A DNA stretch of 64,000 nucleotides from the NCBI RefSeq assembly GCF_001424165.1, contig NZ_LMOJ01000001.1, positions 399,194 through 463,193 of the forward strand, in the 5' to 3' direction. Below the pieces are notes generated by a model. The model ran no database searches, was not told the origin of the DNA, and worked only from the letters and a program-made list of their open reading frames with translations. A program made the position numbers and the translations under genes. Below are positions 37,868-47,934 of the stretch, one piece after another. The stretch's first letter is position 1; each line of letters begins with the position of its first letter. This DNA comes from Massilia sp. Leaf139 (GTDB lineage: Bacteria > Pseudomonadota > Gammaproteobacteria > Burkholderiales > Burkholderiaceae_D).

Positions 37868-39268
37868 ATGCAGAAAACGAAGACCTTCCGACCGACCCTG
37901 CTGATCCTCGCGCTCGGCCTCGCCGGCTGCGCGGTCGGCCCCGCCTACGTGCGTCCGGAGGCACCCCCATCGACCGCATTCAAGGAGCTCGAAGGCTGGG
38001 TGCCGGCGGCGCCGGCCGACGCGCTCGAACGCGGGCCCTGCTGGCAGCTGTTCGGCGACACTGAGCTCGACGCGCTCGTCGCCGGCGTCGAGGTCTCGAA
38101 CCAGAACGTGGCGGCAGCCATCGCCAACTACGCACAGGCGCGCGCCGCCGTGGCCCAGCAGCGTGCGGCGCTGTTCCCGACGGTGTCGCTCGGCCTCTCG
38201 GGCGAACGCGCCGGCGTACGTTCGCAGGGCGCCGACAACAGTTATCGCCTGAACCTGGGCGGCAGCTGGGAACCCGATGTCTGGGGCCGCCTGCGCGCCG
38301 GCGTTACCAGTGCCCAGGCGGGGGCGGAGGCCAGCGCCGCCGATCTGGCCAGCGCCCGGCTGTCGGCCCAGGGCGAACTGGCGTCGAACTATTTCACCAT
38401 CCGCGCGCTCGACGCCCAGCGCGCGCTGCTGGAACGCACCATCGCCGGTTACGAGCGCGAGCTGCAGATCACGCAGAACCGCTTCAATGTCGGCATCGCC
38501 GCCCGCACCGACGTGCTGCAGGCGCAAACCCAGCTCGCCAGCGCGCGCAGCGACGCCTTGACGCTGGCGCGCCAGCGCGCCCAGTTCGAGCATGCGATCG
38601 CGATTTTGGTCGGCAAGGCGCCGAGCGAATTCGCGCTGGCGCCGCGCGCCGAATGGACGGTGAAGGTGCCCGATGTTCCGGTCGGCGTGCCGGCGACGCT
38701 GCTGCAGCGCCGTCCGGACATTGCCGCCGCCGAGCGCGACGTGGCTGCTGCCAACGCGGAGATCGGCATCGCGCGCGCGGCCTATTTCCCGAACATCGGC
38801 CTGTCAGGCTCGCTCGGCACGGGCGGCAGCCGCGTGGGCGACCTGTTCTCGGCCTCGAACGCGGCCTGGTCGTTCGGGCTGTCGGCGGCGCAGTCCATCT
38901 TCAATGCCGGCGCCACGCGCGCCGCCGTCGCCGGGGCCGAGGCGCGCCACCAGGCGGCGGTGGCGCGCTACCGGCAGACGGTGCTGAACGCCTTTGCCGA
39001 CGTCGAAGACCAGCTGACAGCCACGCGCGTGCTGACTCAGCAGCAGGAGTTGCGGCGCCAGGCCTCCGAGGCGGCCGACCTGGTCGAGCAGCAGATCCTG
39101 AACCGCTACCGCGCGGGGCAGGTGGGTTATACCGAGGTGGTGCAGGCCCAGGTCACGGCCCTGAACGCGCGCCGATCGCTGGTACAAGTGCAGAGCGACC
39201 GCCAGACGGTGGCGGTGGCGTTGATCCAGTCGCTGGGCGGCGGCTGGCAGGCAGGCGCCCAGCCTTAA
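37868..39268 (+). CDS. Outer membrane efflux lipoprotein (NodT/OprM-type TolC family)
   Basis: A 466-residue outer membrane channel of the tripartite pump. Lipoprotein signal with lipobox LAGC (Cys21), then AVGPAYVRPE typical of NodT-family factors, and two tandem OEP repeats with helical tunnel segments (AQTQLASARSDALTLARQR and QVTALNARRSLVQVQ are the matching positions). LLQRRPDIAAAERDVAAANAEIG is the family signature. It starts 7 bases after mdtC, so the pump is encoded complete in one operon, as in MuxABC-OpmB of Pseudomonas. Confidence 0.95.
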   Translation: MQKTKTFRPTLLILALGLAGCAVGPAYVRPEAPPSTAFKELEGWVPAAPADALERGPCWQLFGDTELDALVAGVEVSNQNVAAAIANYAQARAAVAQQRAALFPTVSLGLSGERAGVRSQGADNSYRLNLGGSWEPDVWGRLRAGVTSAQAGAEASAADLASARLSAQGELASNYFTIRALDAQRALLERTIAGYERELQITQNRFNVGIAARTDVLQAQTQLASARSDALTLARQRAQFEHAIAILVGKAPSEFALAPRAEWTVKVPDVPVGVPATLLQRRPDIAAAERDVAAANAEIGIARAAYFPNIGLSGSLGTGGSRVGDLFSASNAAWSFGLSAAQSIFNAGATRAAVAGAEARHQAAVARYRQTVLNAFADVEDQLTATRVLTQQQELRRQASEAADLVEQQILNRYRAGQVGYTEVVQAQVTALNARRSLVQVQSDRQTVAVALIQSLGGGWQAGAQP

Positions 39269-39393
39269 AGCGCCTAACAAAACAAAGCGACGCCCGCTAC
39301 GCGCGCGTGTCCATAGCTGCGTTGCAGCTCCTTGCCGTACAGTCGTACTGCCTTCGTCGCCGCGCCTTGCTCTGAACATGTTGTCAGGCGCTT
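39269..39393 (-). repeat. Dispersed convergent-gene repeat, copy 1
   Basis: A 125-base element starting on the base after the outer membrane factor stop codon and ending 13 bases before the stop of the opposing SDR gene. Its ends are inverted repeats (AGCGCCTAACAA on the left; AGCGCCTGACAA read from the right on the minus strand). On the minus strand, 39370-39311 is a 60-base core that matches copy 2 (56903-56962) at 51 of 60 positions by hand alignment. It contains the small dyads GTACnnnnGTAC-like and GCTGCAACGCAGC. It could act as a two-way terminator or be a MITE. Confidence 0.8.
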
Positions 39394-39406
39394 TCAAGCG
39401 GCGCGG

Positions 39407-40387
39407 TCAGTCCGACTGCTCGCGCCGGCGCATCAGCTGCCAGCCGAGCACACCGAGGGCCAGGCCGGCGCCGACCATCAGCGCGGTGTTGCGCTCCTGC
39501 GGCTGGTATTGGCCGCTGTGGACGCCGCTCGCGCCGGGCTGCGGTTCGTAGAGCGCCCCGATGGTGTCGCCCGTGCGGTCGGCGCGTTTCGACCAGGCGT
39601 CCATGAAGCGGCCCAGCAGCATCGCGGGGAGGGGAGCGGCCAGCTCGCTGATCTTCATCATGGCCGCGGGCGCGCCGATCACGGTCGTGTTGCGCGGATG
39701 CCGGGCAAGGGCGACGACGGCGTCGGCGACTTTTTCCGGCGCCAGCGTGCCGGGCGGGTAGGACAGCTTCGCGCCCGTGTAGTTGGCCGCGTGCCTGAAG
39801 CCCGGCGTGTCGACAAACGTCGGGTAGACGTCGCAGATGTGGATATTGGGTTGGTCGTGCAGCTCGGCGCGCAGGGCTTCGCTGAAGCCGCGCAGGCCGA
39901 ATTTGCTGGCCGCATAGGCCGCCGACCAGGGCGAGGCGACGAAGCCGCCGAAGGAAATCATGTTCACCCAGATGCCGTGGCCCTGGTGCTGGAAGAGGGG
40001 CAGCACGGCATGCGCGTCGTGCATGTGGCTGAGCAGGTTGGCCTCGATCACACGCCGGTGGTCTTCCAGCGGCACCTCGGCATACTTGCCGACCACGCCG
40101 ATGCCGACGTCGCTGAACCACAGGTCGATCTCGCCCAGGATGTCCTGTGCCTCGAGCGCAAAGGCGGCGACTGCTTGCGGCTCGGTGACGTCGACGACGC
40201 GCACCTCGGCGCTGCCGCCGGCTTCGCGGCACTGGCGCGCGACGTCGTCGAGCCCCTCCTTGCCGCGCGCGGCCAGCACCAGCATCGCGCCCTCCCTAGC
40301 GAAAGCGATTGCGGTCGCGGCGCCGATGCCGCTGGAGGCGCCGGTGATGACGACGCGGGCGCTGGTGCTCATGCTGGTGGGATTCAT
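39407..40387 (-). CDS. Short-chain dehydrogenase/reductase with C-terminal membrane segment
   Basis: A 326-residue SDR oxidoreductase. NAD(P)-binding TGASSGIG at residues 15-22 and catalytic Asn117, Ser145, Tyr158 and Lys162 (YAASK) are present. The structural NNAG motif is replaced by SDVGIG (92-97), which is unusual. The last 30 residues hold a hydrophobic helix (ALMVGAGLALGVLGWQLM) and a basic end, suggesting membrane attachment. Start at 40387 has AAAGG 8 bases upstream; an ATG at 40453 is possible but less protein-like. Substrate unknown. Convergent with the efflux operon. Confidence 0.88.
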   Translation of the reverse strand: MNPTSMSTSARVVITGASSGIGAATAIAFAREGAMLVLAARGKEGLDDVARQCREAGGSAEVRVVDVTEPQAVAAFALEAQDILGEIDLWFSDVGIGVVGKYAEVPLEDHRRVIEANLLSHMHDAHAVLPLFQHQGHGIWVNMISFGGFVASPWSAAYAASKFGLRGFSEALRAELHDQPNIHICDVYPTFVDTPGFRHAANYTGAKLSYPPGTLAPEKVADAVVALARHPRNTTVIGAPAAMMKISELAAPLPAMLLGRFMDAWSKRADRTGDTIGALYEPQPGASGVHSGQYQPQERNTALMVGAGLALGVLGWQLMRRREQSD

Positions 40388-40483
40388 CGTGCTCGCCTTT
40401 CGTGGGTTGTCGGTTCTGGCCCTGCCGGCCTTCTGCCAGCTCATGGTGCCCAATTACCCGATTTTCGGTCGCACGGCTCGACG

Positions 40484-41512
40484 CTAGCCGGCGTCAGCCG
40501 GCACCGCCTCGCCCCGTTCTTCGCGCCGCGCCCACTTCTGCGCCAGCACCGCGCACACCATCAGCTGGATCTGGTGGAACAGCATCAGCGGCAGGATGAT
40601 CATCCCCAGCGCCGAGGGCGCGAACAGCACCTTGGCCATCGGCACGCCGCTGGCCAGGCTCTTTTTCGAGCCGCAGAACACGATCGTGATCTCGTCTTCC
40701 TTCGAGAAGCCCAGGCGCCGGCTCGTCCAGGCGGCCAGGCCGAGGGCGATCGCCAGCATCACGCAGGACAGCACGATCAGCGCGATCAAGGTCGTGGCCG
40801 AGATGTGCTGCCACAGGCCCTCGGTGACCGATTCGCTGAAGGCGGCGTAGACCACGAGCAGGATCGAGCCCTGGTCGACATAGCGCAGCACCGGCTTGTG
40901 GCGGTCGATAAAGGCGCCGATCCAGGGGCGCAGCAGCTGGCCGGCGATAAACGGCAGCAGCAGCTGTTCGACGATCGTCCAGATCTGGGCCAGCCCCGAG
41001 CCGCCGGCCGCCTGCGCGCCCTGCAGCACCAGGGCCCCGACCAGCACGGGCGTGAGAAAAATCCCGAGGAAGTTCGAGGCCGAGGCGCTGCACACGGCGG
41101 CGGCCACGTTCCCGCGCGCCAGCGCGGTAAACGCGATCGAGGACTGCACGGTGGAAGGCAGCACGCACAGGAACAGGATGCCCATGGTGAGTTCGGGCGT
41201 CAGCACCATCAGCGCCAGGGGTTCGATCGCCAAACCCATGAGCGGAAACATGACGAAGGTGCTGGCCAAGACCAGCAGGTGCAGGCGCCAGTGGGTCAGG
41301 CCCGCGACCAGCGCTTCGCGCGAGAGCTTGGCGCCGTGCAGGAAGAACAGCAGGCCGATGGCGACGGTGGTGACGTCGCCCAGGACGGCGGCGGCCTGGC
41401 CACTGGCCGGCAGCAGGCTGGCCAGCAGCACCATCAGCATCAGGCCGACGGTGAAGGCGTCGAGCGCGAGGCGGCGCATGAGGGTGGAAACGGAGGAGGC
41501 GAAGCGTCCCAT
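40484..41512 (-). CDS. Bile acid:sodium symporter family protein (YfeH-like, SBF-like)
   Basis: A 342-residue membrane protein with about 10 helices. It matches the SBF-like/YfeH branch of the BASS superfamily: the DAFTVGLMLMVLLASLLPA start, VLPSTVQSSIAFTALARGN (the crossover Na+-site segment) and FCGSKKSLASGVPMAKVLF (second crossover helix). YfeH relatives are putative Na+-coupled carriers of unknown solute. The open frame continues far upstream through the S46 peptidase gene, but that part is antisense. Start at 41512 has only a weak ribosome site. Upstream is the divergent S46 peptidase. Confidence 0.87.
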   Translation of the reverse strand: MGRFASSVSTLMRRLALDAFTVGLMLMVLLASLLPASGQAAAVLGDVTTVAIGLLFFLHGAKLSREALVAGLTHWRLHLLVLASTFVMFPLMGLAIEPLALMVLTPELTMGILFLCVLPSTVQSSIAFTALARGNVAAAVCSASASNFLGIFLTPVLVGALVLQGAQAAGGSGLAQIWTIVEQLLLPFIAGQLLRPWIGAFIDRHKPVLRYVDQGSILLVVYAAFSESVTEGLWQHISATTLIALIVLSCVMLAIALGLAAWTSRRLGFSKEDEITIVFCGSKKSLASGVPMAKVLFAPSALGMIILPLMLFHQIQLMVCAVLAQKWARREERGEAVPADAG

Positions 41513-41698
41513 GGGTTCTGGCGGCCTGTCGGGGGAAAACGACCATTCTAGCCGCCCAGACGCTTGCGTGCCGGAAGCCGCCGCGGCGCATGCGAGCGCA
41601 AACGTCGCGGCGCCTGTATTGACGGCGAAAAATCGGTGTCCCGGCATTGGCAACCGGGCTATACTCCCCGCTTGAATTTTTCTCATCCGGGGACTGCC

Positions 41699-43837
41699 TT
41701 GTTCAAATCGATCGTTCTTCCTGTCGCCCTCGCGGGCGTCGCGTTCCACGCCGTGGCCGACGAAGGCCAGTGGCAGCCGCACCAGCTGCCGCAGCTGAAA
41801 TCCGAACTCAAACGCATCGGCATCACGATGCCGGCCGAGAAGCTGGCCGACCTGTCGAAGCATCCGATGAGCGCCATCGTGTCGCTGGGCGGCTGCTCGG
41901 CCTCCTTCGTCTCGCCCGAAGGCCTGGTGGTCACCAACCACCACTGCGCCTACGGCGCCATCCAGCGCAACGCCACCCCGGAAAAGAACTACATCGTCGA
42001 CGGCTTCCTGGCCAAGACCCGCGCCGAGGAACTGCCGGGCGGCCCGAACACCCTGGTCTACGTGACCGAGAAGGTCGAGAACGTCACCGACCGCGTGCTG
42101 AAAGACCTGGGCCCGAACTTGACCGGCCGCCAGCGCAACGAGGCGATCTCCGCGCGCGTGAAAGCCCTGATCGCCGAGTGTGAGAGCGACAAGGCCTACC
42201 GCTGCTCGGTGCCGGCCTTCCACCGCGGCCTCGAGTACTACCGCATCCGCCAGCTGATGATCCGCGACGTGCGCCTGGTCTACGCGCCGTCCGACAAGAT
42301 CGGCAACTTCGGCGGCGACATCGACAACTACGAGTGGCCGCGCCAGACCGGCGACTACAGCTTCCTGCGCGCCTACGTCGGCCCGGACGGCCGTCCGGCC
42401 GACCCGTCGCCGAACAACGTGCCGTATAAATCGAAGGACTTCCTGGTTGTCTCGGCCGAAGGCCTGAAGAACGGCGACCCGATCCTGCTGGCCGGCTATC
42501 CGGGCCGCACCAGCCGCTACAAGCTGCCGTCCGAAGTGCGCTTCGCGCGCGACGTCGACCTGCCGGGCAAGGCCGCCACCATCACCGCCGACCTCGACGT
42601 CATCGCCCAGGCCACCAAGGGCAATGCCGCCTGGGACGTGCGCTACGCCAGCGTGGCCAAGAGTTTGAACAACGTTTTGAAGAAGAGCCAGGGCCTGCTC
42701 GACGGCTTCGCGCGCAAGGACATCGCCGCCATCAAGGACGTGCAGGACGCCGAGTTCCGCGCCTGGTATGCGAAGAACGGCAAGGACGCGACCCTGCTGG
42801 CGAACCTGGACGCCGTGATCGCCGCCGACATGGCGCTCTCGCGCGAAGAGGGCGCCTATGCCGAGGCGACCCACAGCGACCTGCTGAAAAGCGCGCGCAC
42901 CCTGTACCGCCTTGCGCAGGAACGCCAGAAGCCGGACGCCCAGCGCGAGAGCGGCTACCAGGAACGCGACCTCTCCTTCATCAAGGCACGCCTGACCCGC
43001 CTGGAGCAGTCCTTCGTGCCGAAGGTCGACCAGGCACGCTATGCCGCTGCCCTGAACCGCTATGCCAAGATCGACATGAAGCTGCGTCCGCAGGGCCTGG
43101 ATGCGCTCGCACCGGCGCCGAGCAGCCTCGATGCGCTCTACATGGGTACCGAACTGGGTGACACCAACAAGCGCCTGGCCTGGATCGGCAAGGATGCCGC
43201 AGCCTTCGAAAAATCGAGCGACCCATTCATCGTGCTGGCCGTGCGCCTGAACGATGTAGCCAAAAACCTGGAAGAGCGCCGCAAGGAAGTCGACGGCAAC
43301 CTCGATCGCACCATTCCGCAGTACATGGCGGCCGTGATCGCCTACCGCAAGTCGCAGGGCAAGCCGGTCTACCCGGACGCCAACTCGACGCTGCGCGTGA
43401 CTTACGGCACCGTCTCGCCGTACGCACCGCGCGACGGCCTGGTCAAGGGCCCGTTCACGACCGTCGAGGGCATCGTCGAGAAGGCAACCGACAAGGATCC
43501 GTTCCTGGTACCCGCTGCGCTGACCGAAGCGGTGCGCGCCAAGCGTTATGGCGTGTTCAAGGATCCGGTGCTCAATACGGTGCCGGTGAACTTCCTGTCG
43601 AGCGCGGACACGACCGGCGGCAATTCCGGTTCGGCCGTGATGAACAAGCGCGGCGAACTGGTGGGCCTGAACTTCGATTCGACCTACGAGTCGATCACCA
43701 AGGACTGGTACTTCGACACGGCCATCACGCGCGCAATCCACGTCGATATCCGCTACATGCTGTGGGTGATGAAGGAAGTCGACCATGCCGACAACCTGCT
43801 CAAGGAAATGACGATCAAGTATCCGAAGAAGAAGTAA
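41699..43837 (+). CDS. S46 family dipeptidyl peptidase (DPP7/DPP11 type), exported
   Basis: A 712-residue periplasmic or surface serine exopeptidase removing N-terminal dipeptides. Signal peptide MFKSIVLPVALAGVAFHAVA; catalytic His81/82 region (VVTNHHCAYGAIQ), Asp region (IGNFGGDIDNYEWPRQTGDY) and Ser in TTGGNSGSAVMNKRGELVGLNFD (quoted around its GNSGSAV core). Length equals the family. No ATG fits: the best start is TTG at 41699, preceded by GGGGA and placing the signal peptide exactly at the N-terminus. S46 enzymes are typical of asaccharolytic or peptide-using bacteria. Ends with an intrinsic terminator. Confidence 0.93.
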   Translation: MFKSIVLPVALAGVAFHAVADEGQWQPHQLPQLKSELKRIGITMPAEKLADLSKHPMSAIVSLGGCSASFVSPEGLVVTNHHCAYGAIQRNATPEKNYIVDGFLAKTRAEELPGGPNTLVYVTEKVENVTDRVLKDLGPNLTGRQRNEAISARVKALIAECESDKAYRCSVPAFHRGLEYYRIRQLMIRDVRLVYAPSDKIGNFGGDIDNYEWPRQTGDYSFLRAYVGPDGRPADPSPNNVPYKSKDFLVVSAEGLKNGDPILLAGYPGRTSRYKLPSEVRFARDVDLPGKAATITADLDVIAQATKGNAAWDVRYASVAKSLNNVLKKSQGLLDGFARKDIAAIKDVQDAEFRAWYAKNGKDATLLANLDAVIAADMALSREEGAYAEATHSDLLKSARTLYRLAQERQKPDAQRESGYQERDLSFIKARLTRLEQSFVPKVDQARYAAALNRYAKIDMKLRPQGLDALAPAPSSLDALYMGTELGDTNKRLAWIGKDAAAFEKSSDPFIVLAVRLNDVAKNLEERRKEVDGNLDRTIPQYMAAVIAYRKSQGKPVYPDANSTLRVTYGTVSPYAPRDGLVKGPFTTVEGIVEKATDKDPFLVPAALTEAVRAKRYGVFKDPVLNTVPVNFLSSADTTGGNSGSAVMNKRGELVGLNFDSTYESITKDWYFDTAITRAIHVDIRYMLWVMKEVDHADNLLKEMTIKYPKKK

Positions 43838-43852
43838 GCGCACTACCTTGAT

Positions 43853-43890
43853 AAAGCCGCAGCCGGGGAAACCCGGCCGCGGCTTTTTTT
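43853..43890 (+). terminator. Rho-independent terminator after S46 peptidase gene
   Basis: Stem AAAGCCGC / GCGGCTTT (43853-43860 with 43879-43886) continued inward by GCCGGG / CCCGGC around a GAAA loop, then a T7 tract. A strong terminator 15 bases after the stop. Confidence 0.93.
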
Positions 43891-43918
43891 GTAGGGTGGA
43901 CGGGGCTCCCGCCCACGC
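43891..43918 (+). repeat. Single REP-like palindrome
   Basis: GTAGGGTGGACGGGGCTCCC followed by GCCCACGC: the same GTAG-headed unit as at 26168-26277 and 31346-31458, here as one copy. It starts on the base after the terminator T tract and touches the stop codon of the opposing sensor kinase gene. Confidence 0.75.
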
Positions 43919-45281
43919 TACGCGAAGCGGATCTCGAAGCGCGTCTCGCCGTCCCCGGTCGCCGCGAGCGTATACGCGAACCCATGCCGGTTCAGCACCT
44001 CGCGCACGAACATCAGGCCGATGCCCTGGCCGCCACGCTTGGTGGTGAAGAAGGGCGTGAACAGCTGGCGCGGCGCGACTTCGCCCAGCAGGTCGGCCGA
44101 GTCGGACACTGACAGCAGCACCGCGCCGTCCCGGTTCTCGAGCGACACCTGCACGTGGCCGCCGGCCACACCCTGCGCCTGGCGCGCGTCCACCGCCTCG
44201 ATCGCGTTCTTGACCACGTTGAGCAGCGCCTGTTCGATCAGCTGGGCGTCCATCGGGGTCATGCCGATCTCGTCGCAGCGGCGCCAGCCGAGCGCGATGC
44301 CGCGCGCGGCGCAGGCCTCGCGGTTGAGCCATAAAATGTCGTCGACGATCGCGCGCAGGCTAGCCGGGCGCAGCTCCGGCTCGGGCATTTTCACCACCCT
44401 TGTAAATCGGTCGATGAATTCGCCCAGGCTGACGTTGCGCCGCTTGACGGCGTCGATGGCGGTAGAGAAGTCGCCGGCGTCCGCTGCCGCCAGCTGGCCG
44501 CGGTAGAACAGCAGCGAGTCGAGTACCGAGCAGGTGGCGGCCACCGTGTTGTTGACCTCATGCGCCAGCACCCGCACCAGCTTGGCGTAGGTGGCGCGCT
44601 CCGAGTCTTCCAGTTCGGCCGTCAGTTCCTCGACCATCAGGAAGTGGCGCGCGAAGCCGCGGTCGTAGAACTGGCCGCGCTGGGCGCGGTAGCGGCGGCC
44701 ATCGAGGTCGGTCAGCAGGCGGCTCTCGCCCGGAACCAGCGTGTCGAGCTGGGCGATCATGTCGCGCGCGCGGTCGGCCTCGCGGCCCGTGTCCGCGGCC
44801 GGCCACGCCTTCAGCCAGTGCGCCAGCGGCTGGCCTTGCGGGCGTTCCACTCCCAGCAGCCGCGAGGCGCTGGCGTTGACCAGGCTGACGGCGCCGTCGA
44901 AGTCGAAGACCAGCACCGCGCTCGGCGTCGCTTCGAGAAGGCGGTCGAGCAGGCCCTGCTGCTCGCCGACCATCAGACGTTCGCGGTGCAGGGCGGCGAG
45001 CATGGTGTTGAACATCGCGACCAGCTCGCCCAGTTCGCCCGAGGCGGGCGGCGCCAGCCGGTTCGCGTAGTGCTGGTCCTGGAGCAGGTCGTGGAAGCGG
45101 CGCGTGTAGTCGAGCGGTTCGAGGGCATGGCGCGCCAGGCGCCAGCCGATGGCGAGGCTGGCCAGCAGCGCCAGTTCGGCCCCGACGAAGAGCAGGGGGC
45201 GTTCGGGCAGCAGCAGGAAGGCGCAGGCGAAGGGCGCCAGGTGCAGGGCGACGATGTAGGCGCCCAGCCGGCGCGCCAGCT

Positions 45282-45285
<4 letters not shown>
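43918..45285 (-). CDS. Membrane sensor histidine kinase of NtrY-like type
   Basis: A 455-residue kinase starting with GTG in a GTGA overlap with the regulator gene. Two N-terminal helices (about 8-26 and 30-48) flank almost no periplasmic domain, so it probably senses within the membrane. Then come HAMP-like (55-105) and PAS (110-220) regions, and the H box AHEVNNTVAAT with His242 where NtrB/NtrY proteins have AHEIKNP. N box NVVKNAIEAV and G2 GGQGIGLMFV are clear, but the G1 box DxGxG is replaced by SDSADLL. Last gene of the sigma-54 ABC exporter operon and evident partner of its regulator. Confidence 0.9.
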
Positions 45286-46703
<1,418 letters not shown>

Positions 46704-46734
46704 CGTGGGTGTCTTGTGTGTCTTTGTAGGGAGG

Positions 46735-47934
46735 CTATTCGTAATGCAGCGCTTCGGTCGGCGAGAGGCGGCTGGCGCGCCAGCCCGGATAGACCGCGCA
46801 CAGCAAGGATAGCAGATAGATCACGGCCATCGACAGTGCCGCGGCCCCGGCAAAGACCGTCCAGTTCAGGCTTTCGCCGAGCGCGCCGGTCAGGGGCAGC
46901 TGCACCAGCAGCGCCAGGCCGAGGACGATGGCGATCGAGCTGAGCATGAACTGTTCGGCGACGATCTGGCGATAGATGTCGGCGGCGCTGGCGCCGATCG
47001 CGCGGCGCAGGCCGATCTCGGGAATGCGCTGGGTGGTGTTCTGCCATAGCGCGCCGAACAGGCCGAAGGCGACCATCAGCAGCATGAAGCCGGCGATCAC
47101 GCCGACCACGATCAGCGGCACGGTGCGCGTCTTGAGCGCCAGGCTGCGCGCGCTCGACAAGGGCGCGATCTGGAACGACCAGTCGTTGCGGATCAGTTTC
47201 AGGCGCGCGTTCAGGCGCCGTTCGAATGCACGCGTCGTGCCGGGGTTTACCTTCAACACGATGGTGCGCGCGTCGCGGTCGTGCTTGCCGGGCTGGAGAC
47301 GGGTAAAGGCGAAGTTGACTGGCGCCGCCAGCTCGCCCTTGGCGCGGTACTCGTCGACCACGCCGACCACGCGGTAGGTCTCCACCGTTTTCGGGCCTTC
47401 GCCGTCGATGAATTGCTTGCCGACCGCGTGCTCGCCCGGAAACATGGCCTCGGCCATGCGCCGGTTGATGACGGTGGGACGGTGCGCGCTGCCGTTGTCG
47501 AGCGGCGAAAACCAGCGGCCTTCCACCAGCGTCAGGCCCAGCACCTCGGCCAGGCGGTCGTCGGCGTCGAGCAGCTCGGTATGCACCTGGGGGCTGGCGC
47601 CATCGCGCCGCAGGTCGCTGGAGATGGTCGACATCGCATACGGCTCGAAGCTGGCGAAACCGACCACGCGCACCTCCGGCAGCTCGGCGAGGCCACGCCG
47701 CAGGCTGTCGTAGACGGCCTCGTCGAAGGCGTTCTTGCCATTGTCCCCGGCCAGCACCGTCACCGACCAGACGTCGGTGCCGTCGAAGCCGAGCGGCATG
47801 CGGTACAGCTGCGCGTAGCGCAGGCCGAAGGCGGCGACGGCGAATACGATCGCGAATGCAAGCAGGATCTCGAGGCTCAGCATCAGGTTCCTGGACTTGC
47901 GCTTCCAGGTCAGTTTCAACAAATGGCGGAACAT
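46735..47934 (-). CDS. ABC transporter permease, MacB/FtsX type (second)
   Basis: A 399-residue permease with the MacB/LolC topology: helix 1 (about residues 20-42), a large periplasmic domain (about 45-275), then three helices (about 280-390). The FtsX-domain signature NTTQRIPEIGLRRAIGAS between helices 2 and 3 and the final ASRLSPTEALHYE are present. Start codon overlaps the stop of the other permease by one base (TGATG), so the two are translated together and likely form a heterodimer. Substrate unknown; such exporters move lipids, peptides or antibiotics. Confidence 0.9.
   Translation of the reverse strand: MFRHLLKLTWKRKSRNLMLSLEILLAFAIVFAVAAFGLRYAQLYRMPLGFDGTDVWSVTVLAGDNGKNAFDEAVYDSLRRGLAELPEVRVVGFASFEPYAMSTISSDLRRDGASPQVHTELLDADDRLAEVLGLTLVEGRWFSPLDNGSAHRPTVINRRMAEAMFPGEHAVGKQFIDGEGPKTVETYRVVGVVDEYRAKGELAAPVNFAFTRLQPGKHDRDARTIVLKVNPGTTRAFERRLNARLKLIRNDWSFQIAPLSSARSLALKTRTVPLIVVGVIAGFMLLMVAFGLFGALWQNTTQRIPEIGLRRAIGASAADIYRQIVAEQFMLSSIAIVLGLALLVQLPLTGALGESLNWTVFAGAAALSMAVIYLLSLLCAVYPGWRASRLSPTEALHYE

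Noticed and set aside
41619..41665. TTGACG and TATACT upstream of the S46 peptidase gene as a promoter
   Set aside because: The spacing is 35 bases, so they cannot form one sigma-70 promoter; TATACT alone may be a -10 but lacks a -35.
40484..44332. A single minus-strand open frame of 1282 codons
   Set aside because: Only the last 342 codons (YfeH-like carrier) are protein-like; the rest is antisense to the S46 peptidase gene, whose signal peptide and catalytic triad are clear.
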